DNA from: Euryarchaeota archaeon UBA13
GTDB taxonomy: Archaea > Thermoplasmatota > Poseidoniia > Poseidoniales > Poseidoniaceae
Assembly (NCBI GenBank): GCA_002495945.1
Contig: DAHU01000044.1
Location: 1-27,943 of the forward strand
DNA length: 27,943 nucleotides
Direction of reading: 5' to 3'
This document shows positions 15,820 to 24,246 of the stretch, piece after piece (position 1 is the stretch's first letter; each line of letters begins with the position of its first letter). A model generated the notes under the pieces. It was not told where the DNA came from and made no database searches. It worked only from the letters and a program-made list of their open reading frames with translations. The position numbers and the translations under genes were made by a program.

Positions 15820-16200
15820 ATGTCACGAAATCCAAGAGAAAATCTAATTCTTGGAGGCTTTTTGAGCATTGCTTTTGGCGCTTTTTTTACCGTTGCAGGA
15901 ATCTACACACTTGCCTCGACAGTTGGCGTCCTTGGGATAGTCCTGTTTGTTGTCGGCATGAGTTTGAAATCTAATCTTGGATTGTCGGAAGAAGAGGTGC
16001 GAAATTGGCGTCCAGCAGAAGGTAAACTACCCGATGCGGGGAGAGTCATGTATCGAGTTGATGTAACATTGGATGACCCAATCGAATCCACTATTGTTTG
16101 TGGTCCGTGTGGTAAAGTCACAATACAAAAAGGGGCTAAACCTGCTAATTTTACCTGTCCCGAGTGCAATATACTACTGTGGGACTCAGAAGAAGAATAG
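15820..16200 (+). CDS. Small membrane protein with C-terminal zinc ribbon
   Basis: Two hydrophobic helices (about residues 12-30 and 33-52) form a hairpin. The ~70-residue soluble part ends in a zinc-ribbon-like pattern: CGPCGK, a 15-residue spacer, then CPECN. The family is not recognised. The ATG at 15820 is preferred over the TTG one codon earlier; there is no clear ribosome site, and the gene begins six bases after the aminotransferase stop, so co-transcription is likely. Such membrane-hairpin plus ribbon proteins are common small hypotheticals in archaea, and no function can be stated. Confidence 0.65.
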   Translation: MSRNPRENLILGGFLSIAFGAFFTVAGIYTLASTVGVLGIVLFVVGMSLKSNLGLSEEEVRNWRPAEGKLPDAGRVMYRVDVTLDDPIESTIVCGPCGKVTIQKGAKPANFTCPECNILLWDSEEE

Positions 16201-16247
16201 AATCGCCTAGTTAGCAGGTAAACGAACATAGATTTCATAGGACAATT

Positions 16248-17747
16248 ATGCTTCGTAGGTTCATGGTGGCCGAGAATCTCGTCAATACGGAACGTCGGAT
16301 GCTCAAGGCCATGTTGACAAATGCTAGCCAACAGTGGTCTCTAACCGACATCTTGGTCAGTTGTGATTGGACTGACCAAGCCTTTGCCGTAGGAGCTGGT
16401 CAAGGGTTGGCCGACAAAGGATTAGTTGATGTCACAGAGTCGGTAACTACGGAAGTAAGAATCGCTACACAAGGTCAACAAGCATTACAAAATGGTTTAC
16501 TTGAGTCGAGGTTATGGCAGTGGTTCAAATCCTCCAGCGATGCTACGATGGCAGAACTTCAGAAGTCATTCGAGAAGCATGAAGCCGGTCCTGGAATCGG
16601 ATTGCTGAAGAAATTGGGTATCACTATTGAGGCTGGCGTCTTCACATGCGGAGATCATAACCAAGTGACGGCGACAATAGCTGAACGTGAAGAGTTTCTC
16701 ACTAAATTACCAGCAAAATCATCTGATTTGGACGGAGACTTACTAGCCCATTTTAGGAGCAGAAGAAATTTCATCGAACTAGTGGATAGCACAGAACGGA
16801 CCTGGAGTCTAACCGATGAAGGTTTAAAGATAAAATCTGATAGCTTGGTTGAATCTACAATGATTAATGAAATAACTCCTGAGTTACTACAGGGTGATAA
16901 TTGGCGAGATGCTGAGTTTAGGCCATTCGATGTCACACTTGAATCATCCACACCAAGGACTGGGCGTAGTCATCCCATGCAATCTCTAATTGAGCGAATA
17001 CGACATATATTTCTCGAAATGGGATTCTCAGAGTTGGTGGAAGATTACGTTCAAACCGCGGGTTGGAATATGGATGCATTGTTTATTCCACAAGACCACC
17101 CAGCGCGAGAGATGCAAGATACGTTCTACCTCGATAATCCTGAATCCATGTCATTGCCCGATGAAGTAATGGAAACATGGTCAGAAATCCACCGATCTGG
17201 AGGCGCTACAGGTTCGACAGGTTGGGGTGGTGATTTCTCCAAAGAAACCTCGCAAAAGGGGCTTTTGAGAACCCATACAACTGTGAATACAATACAATAT
17301 TTAGCCGATAATCCAGACACCCCGTGTCGAATGTTTACTGTCGATAGAGTATTTCGTAAAGAGGCAATAGATCGAACACATCTGCCAGAATTCCACCAAA
17401 TTGAGGGAATTATTATGGAAGAGGGAGCTAACCTGCAAATGCTGGTAACAACGCTGAAGAAGTTCTATGAAAAGATGGGCTACCCTGAGGTTAGAGTGAG
17501 GCCTGCTTATTTCCCTTACACGGAACCAAGTTTAGAGATTGAAGTAAAATGGCGTGGCAAATGGTTGGAATTGGGTGGAGCAGGTATTTTCCGGCCTGAG
17601 GTGACTGAGCCATTGGGCATAAATCATCCAGTTCTTGCGTGGGGGATGGGTTTGGAGCGTCTTGCTATGCTGGTTTTGGGTCTTGATGATATCAGACAAC
17701 TGTACATTTCTGATTTGGAGTGGTTGAGAAATCAACCTTTGATTTGA
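16248..17747 (+). CDS. pheS: Phenylalanine--tRNA ligase alpha subunit (archaeal/eukaryotic type)
   Basis: The catalytic subunit that charges tRNA-Phe. At 499 residues it has the archaeal/eukaryotic length, with an N-terminal region of about 230 residues built of winged-helix-like DNA/tRNA-binding modules. The class II catalytic core follows: GRSHPMQSLIERIRHIFLEMGF (motif 1), MFTVDRVFRKEAIDRTHLPE and FHQIEG (motif 2), WLELGGAGIFRPEV, and LAWGMGLERLAML with LGLDDIRQLY (motif 3). The start is taken at ATG 16248, with ATG 16263 as alternative. pheT, the beta subunit, is not in the window, so the pair is split in this genome or lies elsewhere. Confidence 0.95.
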   Translation: MLRRFMVAENLVNTERRMLKAMLTNASQQWSLTDILVSCDWTDQAFAVGAGQGLADKGLVDVTESVTTEVRIATQGQQALQNGLLESRLWQWFKSSSDATMAELQKSFEKHEAGPGIGLLKKLGITIEAGVFTCGDHNQVTATIAEREEFLTKLPAKSSDLDGDLLAHFRSRRNFIELVDSTERTWSLTDEGLKIKSDSLVESTMINEITPELLQGDNWRDAEFRPFDVTLESSTPRTGRSHPMQSLIERIRHIFLEMGFSELVEDYVQTAGWNMDALFIPQDHPAREMQDTFYLDNPESMSLPDEVMETWSEIHRSGGATGSTGWGGDFSKETSQKGLLRTHTTVNTIQYLADNPDTPCRMFTVDRVFRKEAIDRTHLPEFHQIEGIIMEEGANLQMLVTTLKKFYEKMGYPEVRVRPAYFPYTEPSLEIEVKWRGKWLELGGAGIFRPEVTEPLGINHPVLAWGMGLERLAMLVLGLDDIRQLYISDLEWLRNQPLI

Positions 17748-17763
17748 AGCCAAAAACGCATTA

Positions 17764-17773
17764 TTTGAATAAC
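17764..17773 (+). promoter_or_regulatory. TATA-like box before the Trx-CcdA fusion gene
   Basis: TTTGAATAAC lies 21-30 bases upstream of the ATG at 17794, suitable for a leaderless transcript. The same ten bases occur at 2081-2090, 27-36 bases before the GTG of the DUF835 gene. Two occurrences are only suggestive. Confidence 0.35.
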
Positions 17774-17793
17774 CATTATCCGCAGGGTTTTCC

Positions 17794-19260
17794 ATGGGCA
17801 TAATGGATACCGCCGATTTCGGGGTTTTCAAACGCTCAGAGACCTGGAAAGCATTCGCAATTGCTGCGGTTTTATTTGTCATGATTTCATTTGCTGCTTT
17901 GTCAATGTTTGATAGCATGGATGAAGTCTTCCAATCAGATGCTGAACCCGAACCAGTTCCAAACATAGTTTTTGAATCGCTGAACCGAAGTGGGGTAGAA
18001 TCAGAAATTGTCAACGAAACTGGATGGATTACAATGGACGACCTGCGTGGGTCAATCATAATTTTTGACATGATGGCACATGATTGTAGTAACTGTCATG
18101 CAGTGCAATATCACTTAGAGGATAAGATGGCAGGATGGCAGGAATTGGCTAATGAATCAAATAAATCATTACACATAATCGCCTACGGAAGTTGGTATCC
18201 TGAAGGTTTAGAATATCTAAACGAATCCGATGATAACTATCAAGTTCCGCGATACCCAACAGGCTTAGGCAGCCCCAATTCTGCAATACTTGAGTCCGGA
18301 GATACAGTCGACCCAGTTCGCTTGTTCACTACTGCCGGAACCGGACAAATCCCAGTTGTGATGGTGATTGATGAAGAAGGTTACATCATTGAGAGACAAA
18401 CTAGTGGCTCGCCAACAGATAAGTGGTCATCATTTGATTCAGTAGTAGAGCTGGCAATTACATCACCAGTGACTGCAACAGAAGACTTACGCATTGCATG
18501 GGAGGAGCCCTCAACATCTTATGTCGCAGTTTTTGCTTTAGGAATGATTCTTTCAATATTGGTTTACTTCTCACCATGTGCTTTCCCTGTTTTACCCGGT
18601 TTCATTTCTTACTACTTGTCACTCGGTGCTCGAGAAGACGAATTGATTGCAGATGGAAAACTAAAGTCAAAAATGCCAAGTCCGGTAGTAATTGGAGCCC
18701 TTTCAGGATTCGGAATGTGGACATTTTTCCTATTGATTGGCGTCGTAGCCTTAGTAATGGGTGAGGCTTTTCAAAAGTCTGGTCTAGTTCATCTAATTGC
18801 TATTAGTATCGCCATATTATTGGTAATTTTAGGTTCATTGATGCTGGTAAATGTCACATCTCATCTAATGGGCTTCGTTCAAAATATTGTTGACAAATAC
18901 AGCACTACAGAAGAAGATGAAGTGTTTACTCCTCGACGAAATATGTATCTTTACGGGATTGGTTATGCTGCAGCATCAATAGACTGCACGGCTGCTGCAG
19001 TGCTTCCCTTCGTGATTTATTTGGGAACGCTTGGAAGTAGTGCGGTAACTCTTGGAATAAGTGGTTTGATGCTTGGGTTGTTAATTTTGATGATTGTGGT
19101 GACGGTTCTCGTTGGACTTGGTCGCCAAGTGATGATAAATTTCTTGCGTAGAGCCACTGGGATGATCAAAATGGTTGGTTCTTGGATGATGATTATGGCA
19201 GGAGTAACCCTCACTCTCTACATTACCAACCGAGAGGCAGTAAGCGCAGTTTTCGGCTGA
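17794..19260 (+). CDS. Thioredoxin-like/CcdA fusion, DsbD-like transmembrane thiol reductant carrier
   Basis: This 488-residue protein probably moves electrons across the membrane to extracytoplasmic thiols. A signal anchor (about residues 14-37) leads to an outside-facing thioredoxin-like domain with the redox pair C98-C101 in DCSNCH and a cis-Pro loop GQIPVVMVID. A CcdA/DsbD-type membrane domain of six or more helices follows, with its two conserved single cysteines: C262 in SPCAFPVLPGF and C398 in IDCTAAAVLPF. The order Trx then CcdA is the reverse of bacterial DsbD, where thioredoxin is C-terminal, and no DsbD beta domain is seen. The start ATG is 17794, with ATG 17803 also possible. The stop abuts the convergent PAP2 stop. 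Confidence 0.85.
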   Translation: MGIMDTADFGVFKRSETWKAFAIAAVLFVMISFAALSMFDSMDEVFQSDAEPEPVPNIVFESLNRSGVESEIVNETGWITMDDLRGSIIIFDMMAHDCSNCHAVQYHLEDKMAGWQELANESNKSLHIIAYGSWYPEGLEYLNESDDNYQVPRYPTGLGSPNSAILESGDTVDPVRLFTTAGTGQIPVVMVIDEEGYIIERQTSGSPTDKWSSFDSVVELAITSPVTATEDLRIAWEEPSTSYVAVFALGMILSILVYFSPCAFPVLPGFISYYLSLGAREDELIADGKLKSKMPSPVVIGALSGFGMWTFFLLIGVVALVMGEAFQKSGLVHLIAISIAILLVILGSLMLVNVTSHLMGFVQNIVDKYSTTEEDEVFTPRRNMYLYGIGYAAASIDCTAAAVLPFVIYLGTLGSSAVTLGISGLMLGLLILMIVVTVLVGLGRQVMINFLRRATGMIKMVGSWMMIMAGVTLTLYITNREAVSAVFG

Positions 19261-20001
19261 TTACAATTCATCAAATCTGGTGATTGAGTCATGGTCATGA
19301 CAGCCATCAAGTGATGGTTTCATCCAGTACTTCCAAGTCAAGACCGCCACTATAATTCCAGTTACAACATCCCAGACAAAGTGTTGTTTTGTAGTCATAA
19401 CAGAGATTGTTAACATTAGCCAAGCGAACCATAAGCACCTAATCAACCACTGATTTTCGCTGTCTTCATACCATCTATTTACTACCAAGACCGCAAGGAG
19501 ACTTTGAACAATATGCAGAGACGGCCACGCATTCCATGGGGTATCAACGCCGTACAAAGAATCGTACCATGATTGCCATATTCCAAGTTCAGCCTCAAAA
19601 ACTCTAGCGCGCAAATCAACTTCCACCGGTAGCAATATGAACACAACATAAACCAATAATGCTAACAGAATTACAATCTGATGAAAAATAACATTCTCCC
19701 TTTGGGTTTTGGTATTCTTCATGCCGAGTAGTGCTGCCATTGGATAATAGAAGTAGAGGGTTGAATACGGAACAATCATCCATGGGATTACGGGAATCCA
19801 AGTGTCTAGTCCAGTGGTTGGGTCGAACGCCTGCCAATCCCGCCAGTCAGCAAACCGATTAGTTGCTAAGTATCCCAATCCACCGAAAATGAGTATTGAC
19901 ATTATCAAAGCGATTGGTAGGCGAAGCCCAGACATAGATTTCTGATTGCGCCAGTGGCTACGCCATATTTTCCAAGGTCGAGAACCCCACCTCAGAGACA
20001 T
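19261..20001 (-). CDS. PAP2-family (Aur1/IPC-synthase-like) membrane enzyme
   Basis: This 246-residue protein has about six membrane helices. The PAP2 active-site residues are readable: WPSLHIVQS (H163) and TKQHFVWDVVTG (H207, D211). Spacing and the PSLHI form resemble the inositol-phosphoceramide synthase/PAP2_3 branch, as in the longer gene at 9065. A lipid-phosphate hydrolase or phospho-headgroup transferase acting at the outer membrane face is the likely role; the substrate is unknown. The N-terminal ~20 residues are Trp/Arg-rich and cytoplasmic. The start ATG is 20001, 41 bases after the SPFH gene. The stop abuts the Trx-CcdA stop. Confidence 0.75.
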   Translation of the reverse strand: MSLRWGSRPWKIWRSHWRNQKSMSGLRLPIALIMSILIFGGLGYLATNRFADWRDWQAFDPTTGLDTWIPVIPWMIVPYSTLYFYYPMAALLGMKNTKTQRENVIFHQIVILLALLVYVVFILLPVEVDLRARVFEAELGIWQSWYDSLYGVDTPWNAWPSLHIVQSLLAVLVVNRWYEDSENQWLIRCLWFAWLMLTISVMTTKQHFVWDVVTGIIVAVLTWKYWMKPSLDGCHDHDSITRFDEL

Positions 20002-20042
20002 GATAATTCGATATTGGACTGATTAATTAAGAATCTCCCGAA

Positions 20043-21260
20043 TTAGAGAGAAATTCCACAATGCGGGCAGGCATTCCAGCCAACCATGACGGGCTTTGAG
20101 CAACTACTGCACATGTATTCTTCTGGTTTATTGGATGCACTTTCTAATTCTCCACCAGGTCCATCTACAACCTTTTGAGCCGTTTGTTGCCGCAGGAATT
20201 CCTGCATAACTTCGGGAGTCAAAGCATCGTTCTGTGCCGCCATCTCCATCATTTTTACTTGAAGATCATTCTGCTTGTCCATTCTTTGATTTTGATGGTC
20301 CATTTGTTGTTTAATTCTTTCTCGCTTATTCGATTGTACTTGTTCAAACATGGCCATCGCTTGTTCAGTTTTGTGCGTTGATTCTTTCATTCGTAGATTC
20401 AATTGACCCTCATCTCGCTTAAGTTCAGCTTCCCAGTATGCTTCCTGTTTAAGCAAATCTTTCAGCTCAGATTGTAATTCTACTGCCACTTTACCAGCAG
20501 CCTCAGCCTTGGCAACATTTACTTCACACTCAATTCGTCTCAATGTTGCCGCTTCTCGAATTGCAATTCTTTCCATCAGTGCTTCAGCATGAGCGCCTTC
20601 GGTATTGGTAGCAGTGGAAAGTTGAGATTGTAACTGAGCAATCTTTTCGTTATCAGTTTGATTGGTAGTTATGAATGCTTTTAACATGGTAAATCCTAAT
20701 GTTGAGAGAGTTGATCGTAACTCTACTTCGGCTCGCATCTCAAATTTTTCTTGGAATGCTGAGGTTCGCAATACTGAATCGTCACTGCATTCAGCCAATG
20801 ATGGGTTTATGACTCGCATCATCAATTCATTATGCAGCACTTCTGCGAGCCTCTTTCGGTCAAGCATGGGAGCACTGTTGGCAAACATATTCAGCAGTTT
20901 TGGAATGTCCTCAGTACGCAATTGGACCCTAATGTTGGCAAAGCCGGTTGCAGTCGCCCCGTTGGGTAGATTTCCAGAGAAGGGAATTGAAATATCAGCT
21001 GGACCCGTCATCGCAAATAGTAGCCGTCTGTCTTTTGCGGTAACCCCCATCATGTCGCCGATGAAACGGCTAAAACCACCAGCGATGTTGTTGACCACTT
21101 TCTCGGTCAGGATATCTCCAATTCTTCCGTCAACAAGGAACATACAGGCTTCATTTGGCTTCAAAACGACTTCTTGTGTTTTCCACGTATTCAAGTTATT
21201 AGCGTCGACCAACTTGGCCAAAATATTCGGGCTGTCTCGCCATCTGTATCTTTTACTCAT
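20043..21260 (-). CDS. SPFH-domain protein with long coiled coil and C-terminal zinc ribbon
   Basis: About 405 residues. The first ~215 look like an SPFH/band-7 fold of the YdjI ('virion core') type: EVVLKPNEACMFLVDGRI, then a membrane-protection-like region, then IRVQLRTEDIPKLLNMFA and a helix containing TLSTLGFTMLKAFI. Residues ~218-345 are charged heptad-like helix, rich in Lys/Glu/Gln. The last ~22 residues form a zinc ribbon, CSSC and CPHC twelve residues apart (about C385-C402). No transmembrane helix is visible, so any membrane contact is peripheral. The second ATG (21260) is chosen because GGTGAG ends three bases before it; ATG 21263 is the alternative. It is preceded by a helical protein (5-8 base gap) and was probably transcribed with it. 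Function unknown. Confidence 0.75.
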   Translation of the reverse strand: MSKRYRWRDSPNILAKLVDANNLNTWKTQEVVLKPNEACMFLVDGRIGDILTEKVVNNIAGGFSRFIGDMMGVTAKDRRLLFAMTGPADISIPFSGNLPNGATATGFANIRVQLRTEDIPKLLNMFANSAPMLDRKRLAEVLHNELMMRVINPSLAECSDDSVLRTSAFQEKFEMRAEVELRSTLSTLGFTMLKAFITTNQTDNEKIAQLQSQLSTATNTEGAHAEALMERIAIREAATLRRIECEVNVAKAEAAGKVAVELQSELKDLLKQEAYWEAELKRDEGQLNLRMKESTHKTEQAMAMFEQVQSNKRERIKQQMDHQNQRMDKQNDLQVKMMEMAAQNDALTPEVMQEFLRQQTAQKVVDGPGGELESASNKPEEYMCSSCSKPVMVGWNACPHCGISL

Positions 21261-21263
21261 CAT

Positions 21264-21270
21264 CTCACCT
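21264..21270 (-). promoter_or_regulatory. Ribosome binding site of the SPFH gene
   Basis: AGGTGAG on the minus strand overlaps the stop of the helical-protein gene. It is directly followed by ATGATG, and the second ATG is three bases after GGTGAG, which decides the start. The same GGTGAG and spacing recur before thiP. Confidence 0.6.
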
Positions 21271-21829
21271 ACTTTGATTTCTGCCTTAGTCCACCAAGGA
21301 TTTTATTTCTTGAGTTAAAAAATCCTTGACAACTTGTTACCATTTGCTGGCATTGTTGAATCAAATTCGTTACATCCTCATCAGTCTTACTTGTATTGAA
21401 TGCATGTTCTGCACTGTTGGCAATATTGATTGCTTTTGTTACCATCTCAATTACATCATGGTCATGCTTGATTAATTTCTTTAGGTCACTTACTTTCACT
21501 GAGCGTGACCCAGAAAAGAATGCGTGGTTCATTCCAGTAACGGACTTGTCAACATCTTCTATCAAATTATCAATTTCACTGGTGGCTAATTTAGCGACTT
21601 TTGCAATCACCATTTTATCGGTTTTGAAAGCAAGGTCTTGCACATTTGAGATGTGGTTCCTCGCTCGTGTTGCTGCACGCTTGATTTCTTGACGAATCAG
21701 CTTGTCGGCTTCTCGTCGTTTACCTTTGGTATATCCCTCATATCCAGACAACACTAATTGTATACCTCTAATGTATGGTAATACTTCAATCGGCACGGCA
21801 GGCATCTTGCTCATGTTATGTTTAGTCAT
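21269..21829 (-). CDS. Hypothetical all-helical protein, partner candidate of the SPFH protein
   Basis: About 186 residues with no recognised family. It is predicted mostly helical, with many Lys/Arg/Asp/Ser residues and no membrane segment. Phrases include LIRQEIKRAATRARNHISN and LKKLIKHDHDVIEMVTKAI. The start is uncertain: ATG 21829 overlaps the end of thiQ by eight bases, and ATG 21814 (MSKMPAVPIEVLPYIRG) begins seven bases after the thiQ stop. Its stop lies inside the ribosome site of the SPFH gene, so the two are translationally linked. Lying last in a thi operon transcript does not by itself show a thiamine role. Confidence 0.65.
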   Translation of the reverse strand: MTKHNMSKMPAVPIEVLPYIRGIQLVLSGYEGYTKGKRREADKLIRQEIKRAATRARNHISNVQDLAFKTDKMVIAKVAKLATSEIDNLIEDVDKSVTGMNHAFFSGSRSVKVSDLKKLIKHDHDVIEMVTKAINIANSAEHAFNTSKTDEDVTNLIQQCQQMVTSCQGFFNSRNKILGGLRQKSK

Positions 21830-22481
21830 CCTCGTTATTATTGCTTGCGTTGTTTGGCTCACAAATTTCTTCCCAGTTTACAATGCGGTCAGAGATGATT
21901 TTTGCTTCTTCTAAATCATGGGACACATGTATTGCAGCTACATTTTTCAGGTTCAAAATTTGCTTCACATCATTGGCTAACTGTCGACGAGAATTTAGGT
22001 CGAGGGAAGAGAAAGGCTCATCCAGTAGTAAAAGTCTTGGTTCTGCTAATAGTGCTCGCGCAAGCACTACACGTTGCGCTTCACCACCGGATAGGGTCGA
22101 CACATTACGGTTTTCAAATCCTGATAAATTGACTAGTTCTAATGATTGATTGACTGTTGATAATTTTTCACTTTTCGAAAGTTTCGATTTTATGCCTAAC
22201 AAGATATTTTTGGCAACGTTAAGGTGGGGATAAAGAACTGGCTTTTGAAATATGAATCCAATATTTTGGTCCACATTATCGTCGAACCAAACTTCGTTTA
22301 AACGAGCGGTTTCAAGCCCAGCAATCATCCTTAATAGTGTTGTTTTACCACAACCACTCGGGCCATAAATTGACACAATTTCACCTTGTTTGACAGACAA
22401 TTTCAGGTTGGAAAAAATTGGCTCTGAAGCAAAACTCTTGTCTTGTACGGCAATCTTGGCAATGATTTTTTCATCGGACAT
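21822..22481 (-). CDS. thiQ: Thiamine ABC transporter ATP-binding protein
   Basis: ATPase subunit of a ThiBPQ-type importer, acting at the inner face of the membrane. 219 residues, the short ThiQ size rather than the ~350 of FbpC/PotA. Walker A is GPSGCGKTT, the Q-loop is in FIFQKPVLYPHLNV, the signature LSGGEAQRV, Walker B LLLLDEPFSSLD and the switch histidine HVSHD. ATG 22481 is preferred because it overlaps the thiP stop by one base (TGATG); the TTG one codon earlier is possible. The thiQ name rests on its place after ThiB- and ThiP-like genes. Alone it could equally be an iron or sulfate ATPase. Confidence 0.85.
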   Translation of the reverse strand: MSDEKIIAKIAVQDKSFASEPIFSNLKLSVKQGEIVSIYGPSGCGKTTLLRMIAGLETARLNEVWFDDNVDQNIGFIFQKPVLYPHLNVAKNILLGIKSKLSKSEKLSTVNQSLELVNLSGFENRNVSTLSGGEAQRVVLARALLAEPRLLLLDEPFSSLDLNSRRQLANDVKQILNLKNVAAIHVSHDLEEAKIISDRIVNWEEICEPNNASNNNEDD

Positions 22482-24235
22482 CAAAAACCACTTCCTTCTT
22501 CGTTGGCTCTAAATTTCTCTGCTATTAGAAATAATACGAATGTCAAGAGCATCAAAGTTGTTGCTGCCGCCATTGCCATCGGTTGTATCAATGGGTCAAA
22601 CTTTGGTTGTCCCATTAACTGGTCTACTAATACCGAAAGACTGTCCCAAGAACCGGATCTAACAAGTATCCATGATGCACCGAATTCACCTAAGGAAAAC
22701 GCCATCGTGAGTGCGGCTGAGACAACCAAAGGAGCACGCAACATCAAAATTTTACCGTGCCACCAAGATTTGATTGTTGATAAGCCCAGTAGTTTGGCTT
22801 GTTCCATGTACTCTGGCTGCAATGAACGCATGGCTGGCAACATGATTCGGATAACAAATGGGGTTGTGATTACGATATGTGGTATGGCCGGAATAAGTAT
22901 CCAAGAGAACAGGGACGGAGACCATTTCAATAGGCCAATAAGAATTCCCAAACCAATCATTACCGCCGATAACGCAAGTGGAATCATCGATAGAACTTCA
23001 ACAACTCTTGCCGTCCAGATCCTTCCCTCATGTTCTAAACGGGCGATAAGCGAGGATATCACGTAACCTATTGGTAATGCGATCACTAGTGTGATTATAC
23101 AGTAAATCAGTGAATTGTATAACGCCTCAGGTATGGCGGTAGCGGAATAATTTCCAGACCACGCTTCCTGCCAAGCTTCGGTAGAGTATGAGTAGTCACC
23201 ATTTGAGATGTCCCTAATTCTAAACGATGATATCGCCACCAATATCAGTGGTAATAGCGAATATATCACCGCACCTGAGATTATCAATTTAGCGGCAGGA
23301 TTGGGCTTTATCTTGCCCACAGATTCGGAATTTTCTGTTACAACGGCATGAATGACCGAGTGTTTTCTTTGGATTTGTGCGGTAATCAATATTGCTAAGC
23401 ATAGAATCATCAATTGTACAATTGAAGTGGCAAGCACAATCTCACTGGTGTCAACTCGGTAATTGTAGATGCCAGCAGAGCCTCCGGATTTGGCCATCAA
23501 TGTTTCGAGATTGTCTTGATTGGGAGTTAGCCATTTGATTAAAGCAAATGAGGTGAATGAGAAAATAAAGCATAACGAGGCGGCACACAACGCCGCCGGA
23601 CCTAAAATTGGCAACCAAAGATTTCTAACTCGTCCAAAGCGGGTTGAACCTGCTGGTAAGAATCTAATTTGTTCTTCCCAAGACTTGTCCATAGTTGACA
23701 GAGTTGGCTCAATAAACCGCATTACTAAGGACAGGTTGAACCAAACATGGGCAGCAATTAGGGCAATAAAATGTCCTGGATTTGCCCAGCCAGTATAACT
23801 AGCAATATCGCCAATTATACCGGATTCTAACCTTAGGTCAATGCCGGCATAATTCAGCAACCCATCAGGGTCTATTAGCATCAAAAATCCCATTGCTACA
23901 ACGATAGAAGGCGTCACAAATGGCACTGATAATAATGCTCTGAGTATTCGTATGTGTTTCCACTTGTATCTGCCCAAATACCATGCTATTGGAAGCCCAA
24001 TAATTATGGTAAATATGGTGGAAAAGGTAGCCTCAAGTAGTGTGAACCTCAGTGCTCTTACCGTGTCGTCGTCAGCAAGAAAATTGCCCAATGCTTCAAC
24101 GATTGTCAAATCAGTTACTGCAGTCAAACGCAAAATGGCATAGCCAAGAGGAGCAATCGTAAGCACACAAAATGCTGTAGCGACTATCCATTGTCCAACA
24201 GAAATAGCTCTACTATGCTGATTTTGTATCAGCAG
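22481..24235 (-). CDS. thiP: Thiamine ABC transporter permease, two-lobed; probable non-AUG start
   Basis: A double-length permease with about twelve helices in two BPD_transp_1 repeats, like ThiP (~536 residues) and FbpB. Match points to ThiP are AHVWFNLSLVMRFIEPTL, CFIFSFTSFALI, SLGEFGASWILV and the closing LLTFVLFLIAEKF. The first usable standard start is GTG 24166, but that would begin inside the first membrane helix. The frame stays open upstream to the thiB stop, with residues QNQHSRAISVGQWIVATAFC completing a normal N-terminus. GAGGTGAG then sits just before CTG 24235 and CTG 24232, with no ATG, GTG or TTG in between. I therefore place the start at CTG 24235; GTG 24166 is the conservative alternative. 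It overlaps thiQ as TGATG. Confidence 0.85.
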   Translation of the reverse strand: MLIQNQHSRAISVGQWIVATAFCVLTIAPLGYAILRLTAVTDLTIVEALGNFLADDDTVRALRFTLLEATFSTIFTIIIGLPIAWYLGRYKWKHIRILRALLSVPFVTPSIVVAMGFLMLIDPDGLLNYAGIDLRLESGIIGDIASYTGWANPGHFIALIAAHVWFNLSLVMRFIEPTLSTMDKSWEEQIRFLPAGSTRFGRVRNLWLPILGPAALCAASLCFIFSFTSFALIKWLTPNQDNLETLMAKSGGSAGIYNYRVDTSEIVLATSIVQLMILCLAILITAQIQRKHSVIHAVVTENSESVGKIKPNPAAKLIISGAVIYSLLPLILVAISSFRIRDISNGDYSYSTEAWQEAWSGNYSATAIPEALYNSLIYCIITLVIALPIGYVISSLIARLEHEGRIWTARVVEVLSMIPLALSAVMIGLGILIGLLKWSPSLFSWILIPAIPHIVITTPFVIRIMLPAMRSLQPEYMEQAKLLGLSTIKSWWHGKILMLRAPLVVSAALTMAFSLGEFGASWILVRSGSWDSLSVLVDQLMGQPKFDPLIQPMAMAAATTLMLLTFVLFLIAEKFRANEEGSGF

Positions 24236-24238
24236 CTT

Positions 24239-24246
24239 CTCACCTC
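24239..24246 (-). promoter_or_regulatory. Strong ribosome binding site of thiP
   Basis: GAGGTGAG on the minus strand overlaps the thiB stop (TGA). The next codons are AAG CTG CTG ATA. This site has no purpose unless translation starts within about ten bases, which argues for a CTG start of thiP. Confidence 0.6.

Noticed and set aside
15903..16331. A 142-codon minus-strand frame
   Set aside because: It is antisense to the zinc-ribbon protein and the pheS start; no support beyond length.
17532..18071. A 179-codon minus-strand frame spanning the pheS end and the Trx-CcdA start
   Set aside because: It runs across two well-supported genes on the other strand and has no motif, so it is a shadow frame.
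20662..21318. A 218-codon plus-strand frame opposite the SPFH gene
   Set aside because: It lies wholly antisense to a gene with a clear zinc ribbon, coiled coil and ribosome site; its translation is Ser/Leu/Ile-rich with no recognisable domain.
22443..23066. A 207-codon plus-strand frame opposite the thiP 3' end
   Set aside because: It is antisense to conserved permease sequence, has low-complexity composition and no family motif.
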